Assembly: GCF_000308635.1 (NCBI RefSeq)
Contig: NZ_BAGD01000100.1
Span: 1-64,000, forward strand
Origin: Nocardia otitidiscaviarum NBRC 14405
GTDB taxonomy: Bacteria > Actinomycetota > Actinomycetes > Mycobacteriales > Mycobacteriaceae
DNA length: 64,000 bases
Direction: 5' to 3'
The notes under the pieces are model-generated. The model made no database searches. It worked only from the letters and a program-made list of their open reading frames with translations, and was not told the origin of the DNA. Numbering within the stretch: the first letter of the stretch is position 1; each line of letters starts with the position of its first letter. This document shows positions 34,146 to 43,300 of the stretch, piece after piece. The position numbers were made by a program, and so were the translations under genes.

Positions 34146-34457
34146 TCACGCCACCGCGACCTTGCGCGGGCGGCCACGCGGCCGCTTGCGGGCGATCACG
34201 ACACCCTGGTCGAAGATCTCACCGCCCCACACGCCCCACGGCTCACCGCGATCCAGGGCGGCGGTCAGGCAGCCCTGACGGATCGGGCAGGAGGCGCACA
34301 GCGCCTTGGCCTCTTCCAGCTGAGCGGGGCTCTCCGCGAACCAGAGGTCGGGGTTGCCGACCCGGCAGGGGATGTTGAGAGCGACTCCCCGGCGGGTGCG
34401 GGTGGTCGGGGTGACGTTTCGGCATGTCGCGCGTTCACGGATGACCGTGGTGGACAC
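34146..34457 (-). CDS. whiB7: WhiB7 transcriptional regulator
   Basis: A 103-residue Wbl protein. Four Fe-S cysteines: Cys31 (NIPCRVG), Cys54, Cys57 (CASC) and Cys63. The Wbl signature EPWGVWGGEIFDQG follows, and an AT-hook (KRPRGRPRK) is at the C-terminus, which together identify WhiB7 rather than other WhiBs. WhiB7 binds the primary sigma factor and AT-rich promoter sites to switch on intrinsic multidrug resistance (ribosome-targeting antibiotics). GTG 34457 has AAGGAG 6 bases upstream; a frame extension to 34544 has no such signal. The gene order ABC1 kinase-whiB7-uvrD2 matches mycobacteria. It is preceded by an elaborate leader. Confidence 0.95.
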   Translation of the reverse strand: MSTTVIRERATCRNVTPTTRTRRGVALNIPCRVGNPDLWFAESPAQLEEAKALCASCPIRQGCLTAALDRGEPWGVWGGEIFDQGVVIARKRPRGRPRKVAVA

Positions 34458-34590
34458 GTCTTCTCCTTCAGCTCGTGCAGCGGTCGTTGCGTTGTTCCGC
34501 GAAACCGGTGCCTGTGGCTGAAGGGCCGTTGTATCTGTGGCCACGGTTTCGCTTCTGGGCGATCCGTGGCCGGAGGTCAGGGAGTGTTCC
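34458..34590 (-). promoter_or_regulatory. whiB7 attenuator-like leader with alternative hairpins
   Basis: On the minus strand, GGCCACGG/CCGTGGCC (34564-34571 with 34539-34546, 8 bp) overlaps and excludes a 9-bp pairing of GCGAAACCG (34544-34552) with CGGTTTCGC (34499-34507). A segment CCTTCAGC (minus strand, 34517-34524) is perfectly complementary to GCTGAAGG (34465-34472), which includes the first half of the whiB7 ribosome-binding site. Thus one fold can hide the ribosome-binding site and another can free it. whiB7 genes are known to be controlled by leader attenuation with an upstream ORF; this is consistent. No clear U-run terminator is visible. Confidence 0.6.
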
Positions 34591-34956
34591 CTACCTGGGT
34601 CGACTTCGGTGTCGACGCCTGATCACGGTCGCTGGGTGGGCATTACGGGTGCGGGCTGCCGCCGGCAGATGCACCGGACGGAGTCCGGCCTCTGCGGTGG
34701 CGCCGAAGACGGCGAAATCAGCGATCGGCTGATCAGCGGTCGGCTGCCAGTCACCCTTGGGCTTGTCCTGCATGACGATGTGCGACGGCGCATAACGTCC
34801 GGTTTCGAAAACCTTGCGGAATTCGGAGACGCCGATGCCACTGCCGCGCACGCTGGACAGACGAATCCCCTGCGCGAGGATCCCCCGGGAGGCCGACACG
34901 ACGGACGGCGCAATCGCTTGCATCGACAAAGTCGTCGACATTGCGTTCGTGGTCAT
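34591..34956 (-). CDS. whiB7 leader ORF with Arg-rich C-terminus
   Basis: A 121-codon frame from ATG 34956 with a strong ribosome-binding site (AGGAGGGAGG, 6 bases upstream) and GC-rich third positions, ending 133 bases before the whiB7 start. I do not recognise a family. The middle (SGIGVSEFRKVFETGRYAPS, then IVMQDKPKGDWQP) looks like a real protein, while the last 25 residues are Arg-rich (RTR, RRRHRSRPR). Arg-x-Arg stretches are known sites of macrolide-dependent ribosome stalling. The position suggests it senses ribosome inhibition and controls folding of the downstream hairpins. It may also make a stable small protein. Confidence 0.6.
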   Translation of the reverse strand: MTTNAMSTTLSMQAIAPSVVSASRGILAQGIRLSSVRGSGIGVSEFRKVFETGRYAPSHIVMQDKPKGDWQPTADQPIADFAVFGATAEAGLRPVHLPAAARTRNAHPATVIRRRHRSRPR

Positions 34957-35145
34957 TGGTCTGCCTCCCTCCTGAACTCGTTGCGATCGAAAGTGTTCAT
35001 GCATGCGGGGTGACACCCCGGGTGCATGACAACCACCCTAAGCGGGCGGTACATCAGTGCACAACCTATTTTTGACCTGCGTTTTTGTGCCCTGTCGCAC
35101 CTCTTGCGAGGCAAGCCCCCGAAGCTGGGGGCATCGCCGCGGGAA

Positions 35146-37305
35146 CTACGAGGAGGCGCGCAGCCGCGACCGCACGATGGCGATCACCTCCGCGCCGTAC
35201 GCCTGCAACTTCTTCGCCCCGATACCCGGAATGGCGACCAGAGCGCGGTCGTCGGTCGGCTGCTGTTCCGCGATGGCGGTCAGGGTCGTATCGCTGAAAA
35301 CCACGAAATGCGGCAGCGACAGCTCGTCGGCCTTCTCCCTGCGCCATTCCTTCAGCGCTTCCAGCAGTGCGGGATCCAGATCGGCCGGACAGCGGGAACA
35401 GCGGCCGAGCATGGTCGCGGTGGTGTTGAGCAGTGGTCGCCCGCAGATTCGGCAGGTGGGATGCACGCGCTTGGGACCGCGGCGATCGGTGGTGTGCTGG
35501 GCGATGCGCGAGGCCGGGGAGTCGTCGGGGACCAGACCGGCGAGGAAGCGGGAGCGGCGGCGCACCTTGCGTCCCCCCTCGGTGCGAGCCAGCGCCCAGG
35601 ACAGCCGCAGATGCTCCCGGGCCCGGGTGACGCCCACATAGAGCAGCCGCCGTTCCTCCTCCAGGGCCGCCTCGTCGGCGACGGTGTTGTCCGGACCGAG
35701 CACGTGCGCGATGGGCAGCGTGCCGTCGGCGAGACCGACCAGGAAGACGGCGTCCCACTCCAGCCCCTTGGCGGCGTGCAGGGAGGCCAGGGTGACACCC
35801 TGGACCGTCGGCGGATGCCGGGCCTCCGAACGGGCGGCGAGTTCGCGGAGCAGGCCGGGCAGGTCCAGGTCCGGGTCGTGGGCGGTCAACTCCTCGGTGA
35901 GCTGCACCAGGGCCACCAGCGAGGACCAGCGTTCGCGGGCCTGCGCGCCGGTGGGCTCCTCGGTGGTGAGCCCGAGCCGAGCCAGCGCGGCCCGCACCAG
36001 GGTGACCAGGTCCGCGCCGCGCGCATCGGGCAGGTCGTCGCGACCGGCGGTCTGACGCAGCGTGCTGACGGCCTGGCGCACCTCCGGCCGCAGGAAGAAG
36101 CCCTCGCCGCCGCGCACCTGATACGGGATGCCCGCCTCGGTGAGCGCCTGTTCGTAGACCTCGGACTGGGCGTTGATGCGGTAGAGCACCGCGATCTCGG
36201 CGGCGGGCACGCCCTTGCCGAGCAGTTTCGCGATGGCGCGGGCCACGGCCGCCGCCTCGGCGGGCTCGTCGTCGTACTCGGCGAAGCCCGGCTCCGGGCC
36301 GTCGGCGCGCTGGCCGACGAGCTGCAGGCGGGTGCCCGCGATGCGGCCGCGCGCCGCGCCGATGACGCGATTGGCCAGCGAGACCACCTGCGGGGTGGAG
36401 CGGTAGTCGCGCTCCAGCCGCACCACCGTCGCCTCCGGGAAGCGGCGGGAGAAGTCGAGCAGATAGGTCGGGCTGGCCCCGGTGAAGGAGTAGATGGTCT
36501 GGTTGGCGTCGCCGACCACGGTGAGATCGTCGCGCTCGCCGAGCCAGGCGTCGAGCACCCGCTGTTGCAGCGGGGTGACGTCCTGGTACTCGTCCACCAC
36601 GAAACAGCGGTAGCGGCCCCGGAACTCCTCGGCCACCGCCGGAAAATCCTCGATGGCGGCGGCGGTGTGCAGCAGCAGATCGTCGAAGTCCAGCAGCATG
36701 CCGTCCGGGGTGATCTTGAGCTGTTCGTAGGCCGCGTAGACGGCCGCGACCTTGGCCGCGTCGTACGGGGTCTCGCGGTGGCGGCGGGCCACCGTGGCGG
36801 CGTAGTCCTCGGGGGCCACGAGCGTGCCCTTGGCCCATTCGATTTCGCCGAGCAGGTCGCGCACGCTGTCGGTGTCGGCGGGCAGTCCGCCGCGCTGGGC
36901 CGCCTGGGCCACGATGGGAAATTTCCTGTCGATCAGCTTCCACGGCACATCGCCGATGACCTGCGGCCAGAAATAGCGCAACTGCCGCAACGCCGCGGCG
37001 TGGAAGGTGCGGGCCTGCACCTGGGTGGCGTCACCGCCGAGTCCGAGCGTCCGCAGCCGCCCGCGCAACTCCCCCGCGGCCCGCGCGGTGAAGGTCACCG
37101 CCAGCACCTGATCGGCGCGCACGTGACCCGCCGCCACCAGGTGGGCGATGCGGTGGGTGATGGTGCGGGTCTTGCCGGTCCCGGCCCCCGCTAGCACGCA
37201 AACCGGGCCGCGCGGGGCACGGGCGGCCGCCGCCTGCTCCGGATCGAGGTCGTCGAGCAGGTGATCGCTGGACTGGGTGGTGGTGGCCGGCACGCGCTCC
37301 ATCAT
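35146..37305 (-). CDS. uvrD2: ATP-dependent DNA helicase UvrD2
   Basis: A 719-residue SF1A helicase. Walker A is VLAGAGTGKTRT (about residues 36-47); VVDEYQDVTPLQ is motif II; YSFTGASP and VVRLERDYRSTP are motifs III/IV; LHAAKGLEWDAVF and YVGVTRAREHL are motifs V/VI. The C-terminus carries the four-Cys zinc module specific to UvrD2 (CRICG and CSRCP) and then an HRDC domain ending in IPGIGAKKLQAYG. In mycobacteria UvrD2 is essential and unwinds DNA 3'-5'. It is divergent from the mycoredoxin gene. The start is ATG 37305 or 37302; GGAGG lies 9 bases upstream. Confidence 0.93.
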   Translation of the reverse strand: MMERVPATTTQSSDHLLDDLDPEQAAAARAPRGPVCVLAGAGTGKTRTITHRIAHLVAAGHVRADQVLAVTFTARAAGELRGRLRTLGLGGDATQVQARTFHAAALRQLRYFWPQVIGDVPWKLIDRKFPIVAQAAQRGGLPADTDSVRDLLGEIEWAKGTLVAPEDYAATVARRHRETPYDAAKVAAVYAAYEQLKITPDGMLLDFDDLLLHTAAAIEDFPAVAEEFRGRYRCFVVDEYQDVTPLQQRVLDAWLGERDDLTVVGDANQTIYSFTGASPTYLLDFSRRFPEATVVRLERDYRSTPQVVSLANRVIGAARGRIAGTRLQLVGQRADGPEPGFAEYDDEPAEAAAVARAIAKLLGKGVPAAEIAVLYRINAQSEVYEQALTEAGIPYQVRGGEGFFLRPEVRQAVSTLRQTAGRDDLPDARGADLVTLVRAALARLGLTTEEPTGAQARERWSSLVALVQLTEELTAHDPDLDLPGLLRELAARSEARHPPTVQGVTLASLHAAKGLEWDAVFLVGLADGTLPIAHVLGPDNTVADEAALEEERRLLYVGVTRAREHLRLSWALARTEGGRKVRRRSRFLAGLVPDDSPASRIAQHTTDRRGPKRVHPTCRICGRPLLNTTATMLGRCSRCPADLDPALLEALKEWRREKADELSLPHFVVFSDTTLTAIAEQQPTDDRALVAIPGIGAKKLQAYGAEVIAIVRSRLRASS

Positions 37306-37388
37306 GGCAGCCGCCTCCGACAGCGCGCGTACCCCGCACACCACGGCTGTCCGGGAACAGGTTCCGCACCCGGCGCGTTGCACGACCC

Positions 37389-37640
37389 GTGACTGCAACG
37401 GACCTGACCATGTACTCGACCACCTGGTGCGGCTACTGCCGCCGACTCAGGAAGCAACTCGACGAGGCGGGGATCACCTACGAGGTGATCGATATCGAGG
37501 AGAATCCCGCAGCGGCCGAATTCGTCGGCAGCGTGAACAACGGCAATCACGTGGTGCCGACCGTGAAATATCGGGACGGGTCCACCGCCACCAATCCCAG
37601 CCTGGCCGCCGTGCAGCAGGCCCTCGCCGCGATCAGCTGA
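37389..37640 (+). CDS. mrx1: Mycoredoxin-1 (glutaredoxin-like)
   Basis: An 83-residue thioredoxin-fold protein with the active site WCGYC (Cys14 and Cys17) and the cis-Pro segment HVVPTVKY. NPSLAAVQQAL at the end is typical of mycoredoxins. It reduces mycothiol-protein mixed disulphides with electrons from mycothiol. Placed divergently from uvrD2, the same order as Rv3198A. GTG start at 37389. Confidence 0.92.
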   Translation: MTATDLTMYSTTWCGYCRRLRKQLDEAGITYEVIDIEENPAAAEFVGSVNNGNHVVPTVKYRDGSTATNPSLAAVQQALAAIS

Positions 37641-37681
37641 TTCGACGCGCACCCGGGTTCGGCGCGGACGGTCCATGAAAA

Positions 37682-37713
37682 AAGCCGCACATCCCGTTCG
37701 GGATGTGCGGCTT
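37682..37713. terminator. Terminator between mycoredoxin and the DUF4189 gene
   Basis: A perfect 14-bp stem, AAGCCGCACATCCC (37682-37695) with GGGATGTGCGGCTT (37700-37713). On the minus strand it is followed by a run of U, so it is an intrinsic terminator for the DUF4189 gene and can also stop the convergent mycoredoxin transcript. Confidence 0.9.
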
Positions 37714-37725
37714 CGCGCTACCGGG

Positions 37726-38163
37726 TCAGTCGGTGCAGACCGATTCCTTGATCACACCACGTTCCGGGCTGGAACTGCCGGTGAACGGGAACGGCAGCGG
37801 CGGCTTGACGGCCGCCAGCTTGTCGAGCGCCGCCCGCTCCGCCTCGGGACGGGTCACCCCGGTCCCCCCGTGGAAGCGCATCTTGTCCTCGCTCATGGCG
37901 ACCGCGCCGCAGCCATTGGCCCAGCTGGCCAGCACCTCACAACCCCGGTAGCCGCATTCGGCGAGCGCGGCCTGCTCGGCCGACGCCCGGTCCGGATAGT
38001 TCCAGGCCGAACCGTAGGAGGTGAAGTCGCTGAACGCGCCGACGGCGATGGCACCCCAGTATCCGTCCGGGCCGGGCTCCGCCGCAGCGGTGCCCATGCC
38101 GACGGACGTGAGTGCGGCCGCCGAGACAACCAGACTCATGGCGGCCTTACTCAGAAAACCCAT
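37726..38163 (-). CDS. Secreted DUF4189 protein
   Basis: A 145-residue exported protein. Signal peptide (residues 1-28) ends TAAA-EP. The DUF4189 core follows: WGAIAVGAFSDFTSYGSAWNYPDRASAEQAA, then ECGYRGCEVLASWANGCGAVA, with Cys pairs that probably form disulphides. GGGGAG lies 8 bases before the ATG. The function of DUF4189 is unknown. The gene is an insertion relative to the mycobacterial order, between mycoredoxin and nudC. Confidence 0.88.
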   Translation of the reverse strand: MGFLSKAAMSLVVSAAALTSVGMGTAAAEPGPDGYWGAIAVGAFSDFTSYGSAWNYPDRASAEQAALAECGYRGCEVLASWANGCGAVAMSEDKMRFHGGTGVTRPEAERAALDKLAAVKPPLPFPFTGSSSPERGVIKESVCTD

Positions 38164-38266
38164 CGAAAAATCTCCCCATCAGAAAACGGCTTCCGACGTG
38201 AAAGCCGTTCCAGTGATCTTGACGGGGATTAGTCCTATTTGTCCAACAAGTTCCGAATAGTGGGAA

Positions 38267-39175
38267 TCAGTCTGCGGCAGCCCAGGATTCGACAATCGTG
38301 CGCGCGATGGAGATCGATCCCGGCAGCAGCAACCGCGCATCGCCGCCGCCACTGCCCCACGCACCGGCCGCCAGCGCCTCGCGCACCTCGGCGCGGGTGA
38401 ACCAGTGCGCCTCGGCGATCTCACCGTCGGAGAAATGCAGCGGCTGTTCGGGATCGGCCTGCGCGGCGAAACCCACCATGAGCGAGCGCGGAAACGGCCA
38501 CGGCTGCGAGCCCAGGTAGCGGACCTCGCGCACATCGACGCCCACCTCCTCCTTGATCTCGCGCTCCACGCACCGCTCCAGGGACTCCCCGGCCTCCACG
38601 AAACCGGCCAACAGCGAGAACAATCCCTCCGGCCAGGTGTGCTGGCGGCCCAGCAGCACCCGGTCGCCGCCGTCGTGCACGAGGCAGATGACGGCCGGGT
38701 CGATGCGGGGGAATTCCTGATGGCCGGAATCGCTGGTGCGCGACCACCCGGCGTTCGACGCGCGCGTCGGCGTGCCGTCGTGCGCGCTGTAGCCGGCCTT
38801 GTCGTGCCAGTTCAGCAGCGCGATGGCGGTGGAGAGCAGACCCGCGCCAAAATCGTCGAGATCCAGTGTCGCCCCCACGGCACGCAGATCGGTCAGCTCA
38901 CCCTCGATCTCGTTGTCGCGCACCGCCCACAGGTGGAACTCGCCGTCCACACCCAGGAACACCGCATGCGGCGACGGCTCGGCCGACAGCGTCACCGCCT
39001 CCTCCAGCACCACCGCATTGCCCTCGACGCGCACCTGGCCGCGCCGGTTCATGCGCACCAGCTTCGCCTGCCCCCAGCCTTCCTTCAGAGCCTGCTCATC
39101 GGCGCGGAGATGCTCCGCCCGATCGAGAGCGGAACGCGAGAGCACGGGCACGGCATTGAGATCAAATACGGACAC
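38267..39175 (-). CDS. nudC: NAD(+) diphosphatase / NADH pyrophosphatase
   Basis: A 302-residue Nudix hydrolase that splits NAD(H) into NMN(H) and AMP and can remove NAD caps from RNA. The Nudix box is GFVEAGESLERCVEREIKEE (about residues 195-214), followed by the NudC-specific SQPWPFPRSLM motif. The region that normally binds zinc through four Cys (before FPRIDPAVI) contains none (NWHDKAGYSAHDGTPT and on), so the zinc ribbon is missing. The order after uvrD2 and mycoredoxin matches Rv3199c. Confidence 0.93.
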   Translation of the reverse strand: MSVFDLNAVPVLSRSALDRAEHLRADEQALKEGWGQAKLVRMNRRGQVRVEGNAVVLEEAVTLSAEPSPHAVFLGVDGEFHLWAVRDNEIEGELTDLRAVGATLDLDDFGAGLLSTAIALLNWHDKAGYSAHDGTPTRASNAGWSRTSDSGHQEFPRIDPAVICLVHDGGDRVLLGRQHTWPEGLFSLLAGFVEAGESLERCVEREIKEEVGVDVREVRYLGSQPWPFPRSLMVGFAAQADPEQPLHFSDGEIAEAHWFTRAEVREALAAGAWGSGGGDARLLLPGSISIARTIVESWAAAD

Positions 39176-39217
39176 AGCATCTATTTTGCCCTTCGCTTCG
39201 CTCCGGGCGGATTCGCG

Positions 39218-40276
39218 TCAGAGATTGGCGCGGCGGAGGTACAGGAGTTTGTCGGCGGTTTCGAGGGCGTCCACCTCGGGTTCGCCGACGCGGATGAGCT
39301 GACCTTCGCGGACCACGCCGAGGACGATATCGCGGAGGTGGCGGGGGGAGCCGCCCACCTCCTCGGGTTCCACGTCGCGTTCGGCGATGGCGAAACCGGC
39401 CTCGGGGGTGAGCAGGTCCTCGATCATGTCGACCACGCTGGGGGTGGTGGTGGCGATGCCGAGCAGGCGACCCGCGGTCTCCGAGGACACCACCACCGAA
39501 TCCGCGCCGGACTGGCGCAGCAGGTGGGTGTTCTCGGCCTCGCGGATGGAGGCCACGATCTTGGCCTTGGCATTGAGTTCGCGGGCGGTCAGGGTGACCA
39601 GGACGGCGGTGTCGTCGCGGTTGGCGGCGATGACGATCGAGGCCGCGTTCTGCACACCGGCCAGCCGCAGCACATCGGACTGGGTGGCCGAACCGTGCAC
39701 CGTCACCAGGCCCGCGTTGGCCGCGCGCTCCAACATGTCGGCGTCGGTGTCGACGACGACGATCTCGGCGGGCTGCACGCCGTCACCGAGCATGGCGTCG
39801 ACCGCGGTGCGGCCCTTGGTGCCGTAGCCGACGACCACGGTGTGATTGCGCACGGTGTGCCTCCATCGCTGAATCTTGAAAGCCTGCCGGGACCGTTCGG
39901 TCAGCACGGACAGGGTGGTGCCGACCAGGACGATCAGGAACAGCACCCGCAGCGGGGTGATGACCAGGATATTGACCAGCCGGGCCTTGGGAGTCACGGG
40001 CGCGATATCGCCGTACCCGGTGGTGGACAGCGACACCGTCGAGTAGTACAGCGCGTCCATGAGCGACAGCTCACCGTCGACGTTGTCGTTGTAACCGTCG
40101 CGCCCGACGTAGACCACGGTGGTGGCGATGGCCAGCAACAGCACGGCCATGCCGATCCGGCGCCACAGCAGCCGCCAGGGGCTGGTCTGCGCCTCCGGGA
40201 TGCGCAGGACGCCCACCAGGGCGAAGTCGGGGCGCTCGGTGAGTCTGCCCAGGCCGGGCGAGGAGTCACCGAACAT
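39218..40276 (-). CDS. Two-TM potassium channel with RCK (TrkA-N/C) domains
   Basis: About 352 residues. Two membrane helices (GMAVLLLAIATTVVYVG, and LVNILVITPLRVLFLIVLVG) flank a pore loop with selectivity filter STTGYGD. A cytoplasmic RCK domain with Rossmann fold follows (HTVVVGYGTKGRTAVDAM; EIVVVDTDADM), then a TrkA-C-like end. It belongs to the MthK/Kch type gated by ligand or NAD and corresponds to Rv3200c. The start is ATG 40276; a GTG three codons upstream is also possible. Confidence 0.92.
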   Translation of the reverse strand: MFGDSSPGLGRLTERPDFALVGVLRIPEAQTSPWRLLWRRIGMAVLLLAIATTVVYVGRDGYNDNVDGELSLMDALYYSTVSLSTTGYGDIAPVTPKARLVNILVITPLRVLFLIVLVGTTLSVLTERSRQAFKIQRWRHTVRNHTVVVGYGTKGRTAVDAMLGDGVQPAEIVVVDTDADMLERAANAGLVTVHGSATQSDVLRLAGVQNAASIVIAANRDDTAVLVTLTARELNAKAKIVASIREAENTHLLRQSGADSVVVSSETAGRLLGIATTTPSVVDMIEDLLTPEAGFAIAERDVEPEEVGGSPRHLRDIVLGVVREGQLIRVGEPEVDALETADKLLYLRRANL

Positions 40277-40327
40277 GGAAACCACCGGCCCATCCGAAAG
40301 CGTCTAGCTGCGGCACAGGACGGCAGA

Positions 40328-43300
40328 CTACCGGTCCGATCGGCGGGATGTGATGTCCGGACGGGGCGCGTCCGGAGATCGGTCCGACTCCTCCGGTGTG
40401 TCGAGCTCGGGGCCGAGTGGTGCGGCGGCGCCGATGAGCTCGGCCAATTCGCCTGGGCCGGGCAGATGTTCGGGGGCGATGGTGCGGCCGGTGCGCACGT
40501 AGTGGAAGGCCGCTCCGATCCGGTCCAACATCTCGGCCTCGGTGGCGCCGGTGCGTTGGGCGAGCAGCCGTGCCCAGGCCACGCGGTAGACGGCCAACTG
40601 CACGGCGACGGCGGCCTCCTCGGCGGGTTTCGGTTCCGCGCCGGTCTTCCAGTCGACCACCACCCAGCGGCCGTCCGGTTCCCGGAAGACCGCGTCCATG
40701 CGACCGCGCAGGACGGTACCCGCCAGTGTCGTTTCGAAGGACACCTCGACCTCGACGGGATTGCGGTCGGCCCACGGCGAGGCGAGGAACGCCTCCTGGA
40801 GGCGGACCAGGTCGGCGTCGGTGTCGCCGGTGTCGGACGCGCCGGGGAGTTCGTCGACGCCGAGCAGGCGCGACGCCCCGAACCAGCGTTGCAGCCAGGC
40901 GTGGAAGGCGGTGCCGCGCCGAGCGTACGGACTGGGCGGATACGGCAGCGGACGCCGCAGCCGGGCAGCCAGTTTCGCCGGATCGGCATGCAGGTCGACC
41001 AGGGCGGTGGCGGGCAGCTGCCCCGGCAGCTCGACCTCTCGGGCGGCCTGCGTGGCCGCGGCGTGCTCGGCGAGCAGCGCGTCGACATCGGCCGCCCAGC
41101 CCTCGGGATCGGGGTCGTCGGAGTCCGATTCGCCCGCAACGATTTCGACGTCGACGGACGAATCCGCGAGCGGATCGGCACGCCGGTGCGGCGGTCCGGC
41201 ACCGACCCTCCCGCCCGCGCTCGCACCGGATGCGCCGCCATCCGAACTCGCGACGTGCGGGTCGCCCGGCGGCGGCACGGTGGCACCGGGTTCCGCACCC
41301 GCGGCGCGTCGCTCGCCCTTTGGCGGCGTGGTGGAACCGGTTGGGGCGGCCGGAAACATACCGAAGTCGAGTTCGGTCTGGATACCGCGGGCGGCGCGGC
41401 GCTGTTCCTCGCGCAGGTCGGCGAGGGCCGCGCGGACCAGGGCGGCGGCGTGTTCGATATCGGCGCGGCGCTTGCCGAGGGGGTCGCGGGGCCAGGTGGC
41501 GGTGGGCGGGTTGTCGGTGAACGGGTTGGGGGTGTCGGGGGGTGGTGGGTCGTCCCAGCGGTCGATGCGAACGGCGCGGGCCAGCATGCCGGGCTGTTCC
41601 GCCGCGCGCGCCAGGTCGAGCAGGAAGTCGGAGGGACCCTTGGGCTTGGAGCCGGTCTCGGCCCAGTGGTGCGCCGAAACGAACAGGGCGCGTTCGGTTC
41701 TGGTGAGGGCCACATAGAAGAGGCGGCGCTCCTCGTCCAGGCGGCGGGCGGCCAGTGCCTTCTTGTGCGCGTCCAGGGCGCGTTCCAGATCGGCGCGATC
41801 GTGGATATCGGTGAGATCGAGCACCGGGACACCCTCACCGGCGTCGTCGCGCTGGCGGTCCCCGCGCAGCGCGGTGGGGAGTTCCGCGAGCGCGCCCATC
41901 CAAGTGGTGGTGCCGGTGCCGGACGGGAAGGTGCCGTCCACCACGTGCGGGACCGCCACCACCTCCCATTCCAGCCCCTTGGCGGCATGCACCGTGAGCA
42001 CCTGCACCCGATCCCGGGCGACCTCGACTTCGCCCGGCTCCAAACCGTTCTCGACCTCCTCGGCGGCGGCGAGGAAGGCGAGCAGCCCGGTCAGCGAGGC
42101 GCGATGGTCGGCGGCGTAGCCGGAGACCACCTCGGCGAAGGCGTCCAGATGCTCGCGACCCGCGCCCGCCCCGGCGGTGGCGCGCCGGGCCTGGGTCTCC
42201 ACGCCCACCCCGATGGTGCGCTCCACATCCGCGACCAGTTCCGGCAGCGGCTGTCCGCTCCGCTCGCGCAGGGCGGTGAGCTCCGCGCCCAGGGCATTGA
42301 TCCGCGCGAAACCCTGCGGTGAATACTGTTCCGCCGCACCGGGATCGGCAATGGCGTCGGCCAGGCCCGCCTGTTCGGAGGGCTCCGGCGCGACCTCGCG
42401 CAGTGCGTCGTCCAGTGTCCCGGTGTCGGTGATGGCGGCCTGCTGTCCGGCGGGCTGTCGAATGGACAGCTCTCGGGCGCGCCGGGACAGGGCGGCGATA
42501 TCCGCGACGCCGATGCGCCAGCGCGCGCCGGTGAGGATGCGGATGGCCGCGCTGCCCGCCGACGGGTCGGCGATCAACCGCAGCGTGGCCACGACATCGG
42601 CCACCTCGGGCGTATGCAGCAGCCCGCCCAGCCCGACGATCTCCACGGGTAGTCCCCGCTCCCGCAGGGCCTCCGCGAGCGGGGCCGCATCGGCGTTGCG
42701 GCGCACCAGCACCGCCGAGGTGGGCGGCTGCGCATCCAGGTCGGCGGCGGCCTCCCATTCGGCCGCGATGCGTTCGGCCACCCACTCCCGTTCGTCCGCG
42801 ACCGTCTCGGTGAGGGCGAAGGCGAGCACGCCGTCGGTGGCGTCGGGCCGCGGGCGCAGGGCGTCCACGGTGACGCCACCGCCCTCGGCCGCCCGCCGCC
42901 GCAGCGGATCGGCCACCAGATTGGCCAGTTCCAGCGCCTCCGGTGGGTTACGCCAACTGGTGAGCAGCGGCAGCACCGGCGCGGGAATGCCCGGCGCACA
43001 GGGGAAGTCGGTGGCGAAGCGGGGCAGGTTGGCCGCCGACGCACCACGCCACCCGTAGATCGACTGCATGGGATCGCCCACCGCGGTCACCGCGAGCCGT
43101 CCGCTCCCGGCCGGGTCGTCGTCGCGATCGGGTCCGATGCCGCCGAAGAGGGAGGCCAGCAGAATGCGCTGGGAGTGGCCGGTGTCCTGGTATTCGTCGA
43201 GCAGCACCAGGCGGAAGCGCTCACGTTCGGCGGCCGAGACCTCCGGATGTTCGGCGGCCAGCCGGGCGGCCAGGGACATCTGCGCACCGAAATCCAGTGC

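Noticed and set aside
35026..37194. 722-codon plus-strand frame opposite uvrD2
   Set aside because: Antisense shadow; uvrD2 carries all helicase motifs.
38405..42322. 1305-codon plus-strand frame across nudC, the K+ channel and adnB
   Set aside because: Spans three well-identified minus-strand genes and shows no domain; a product of GC-rich third positions.
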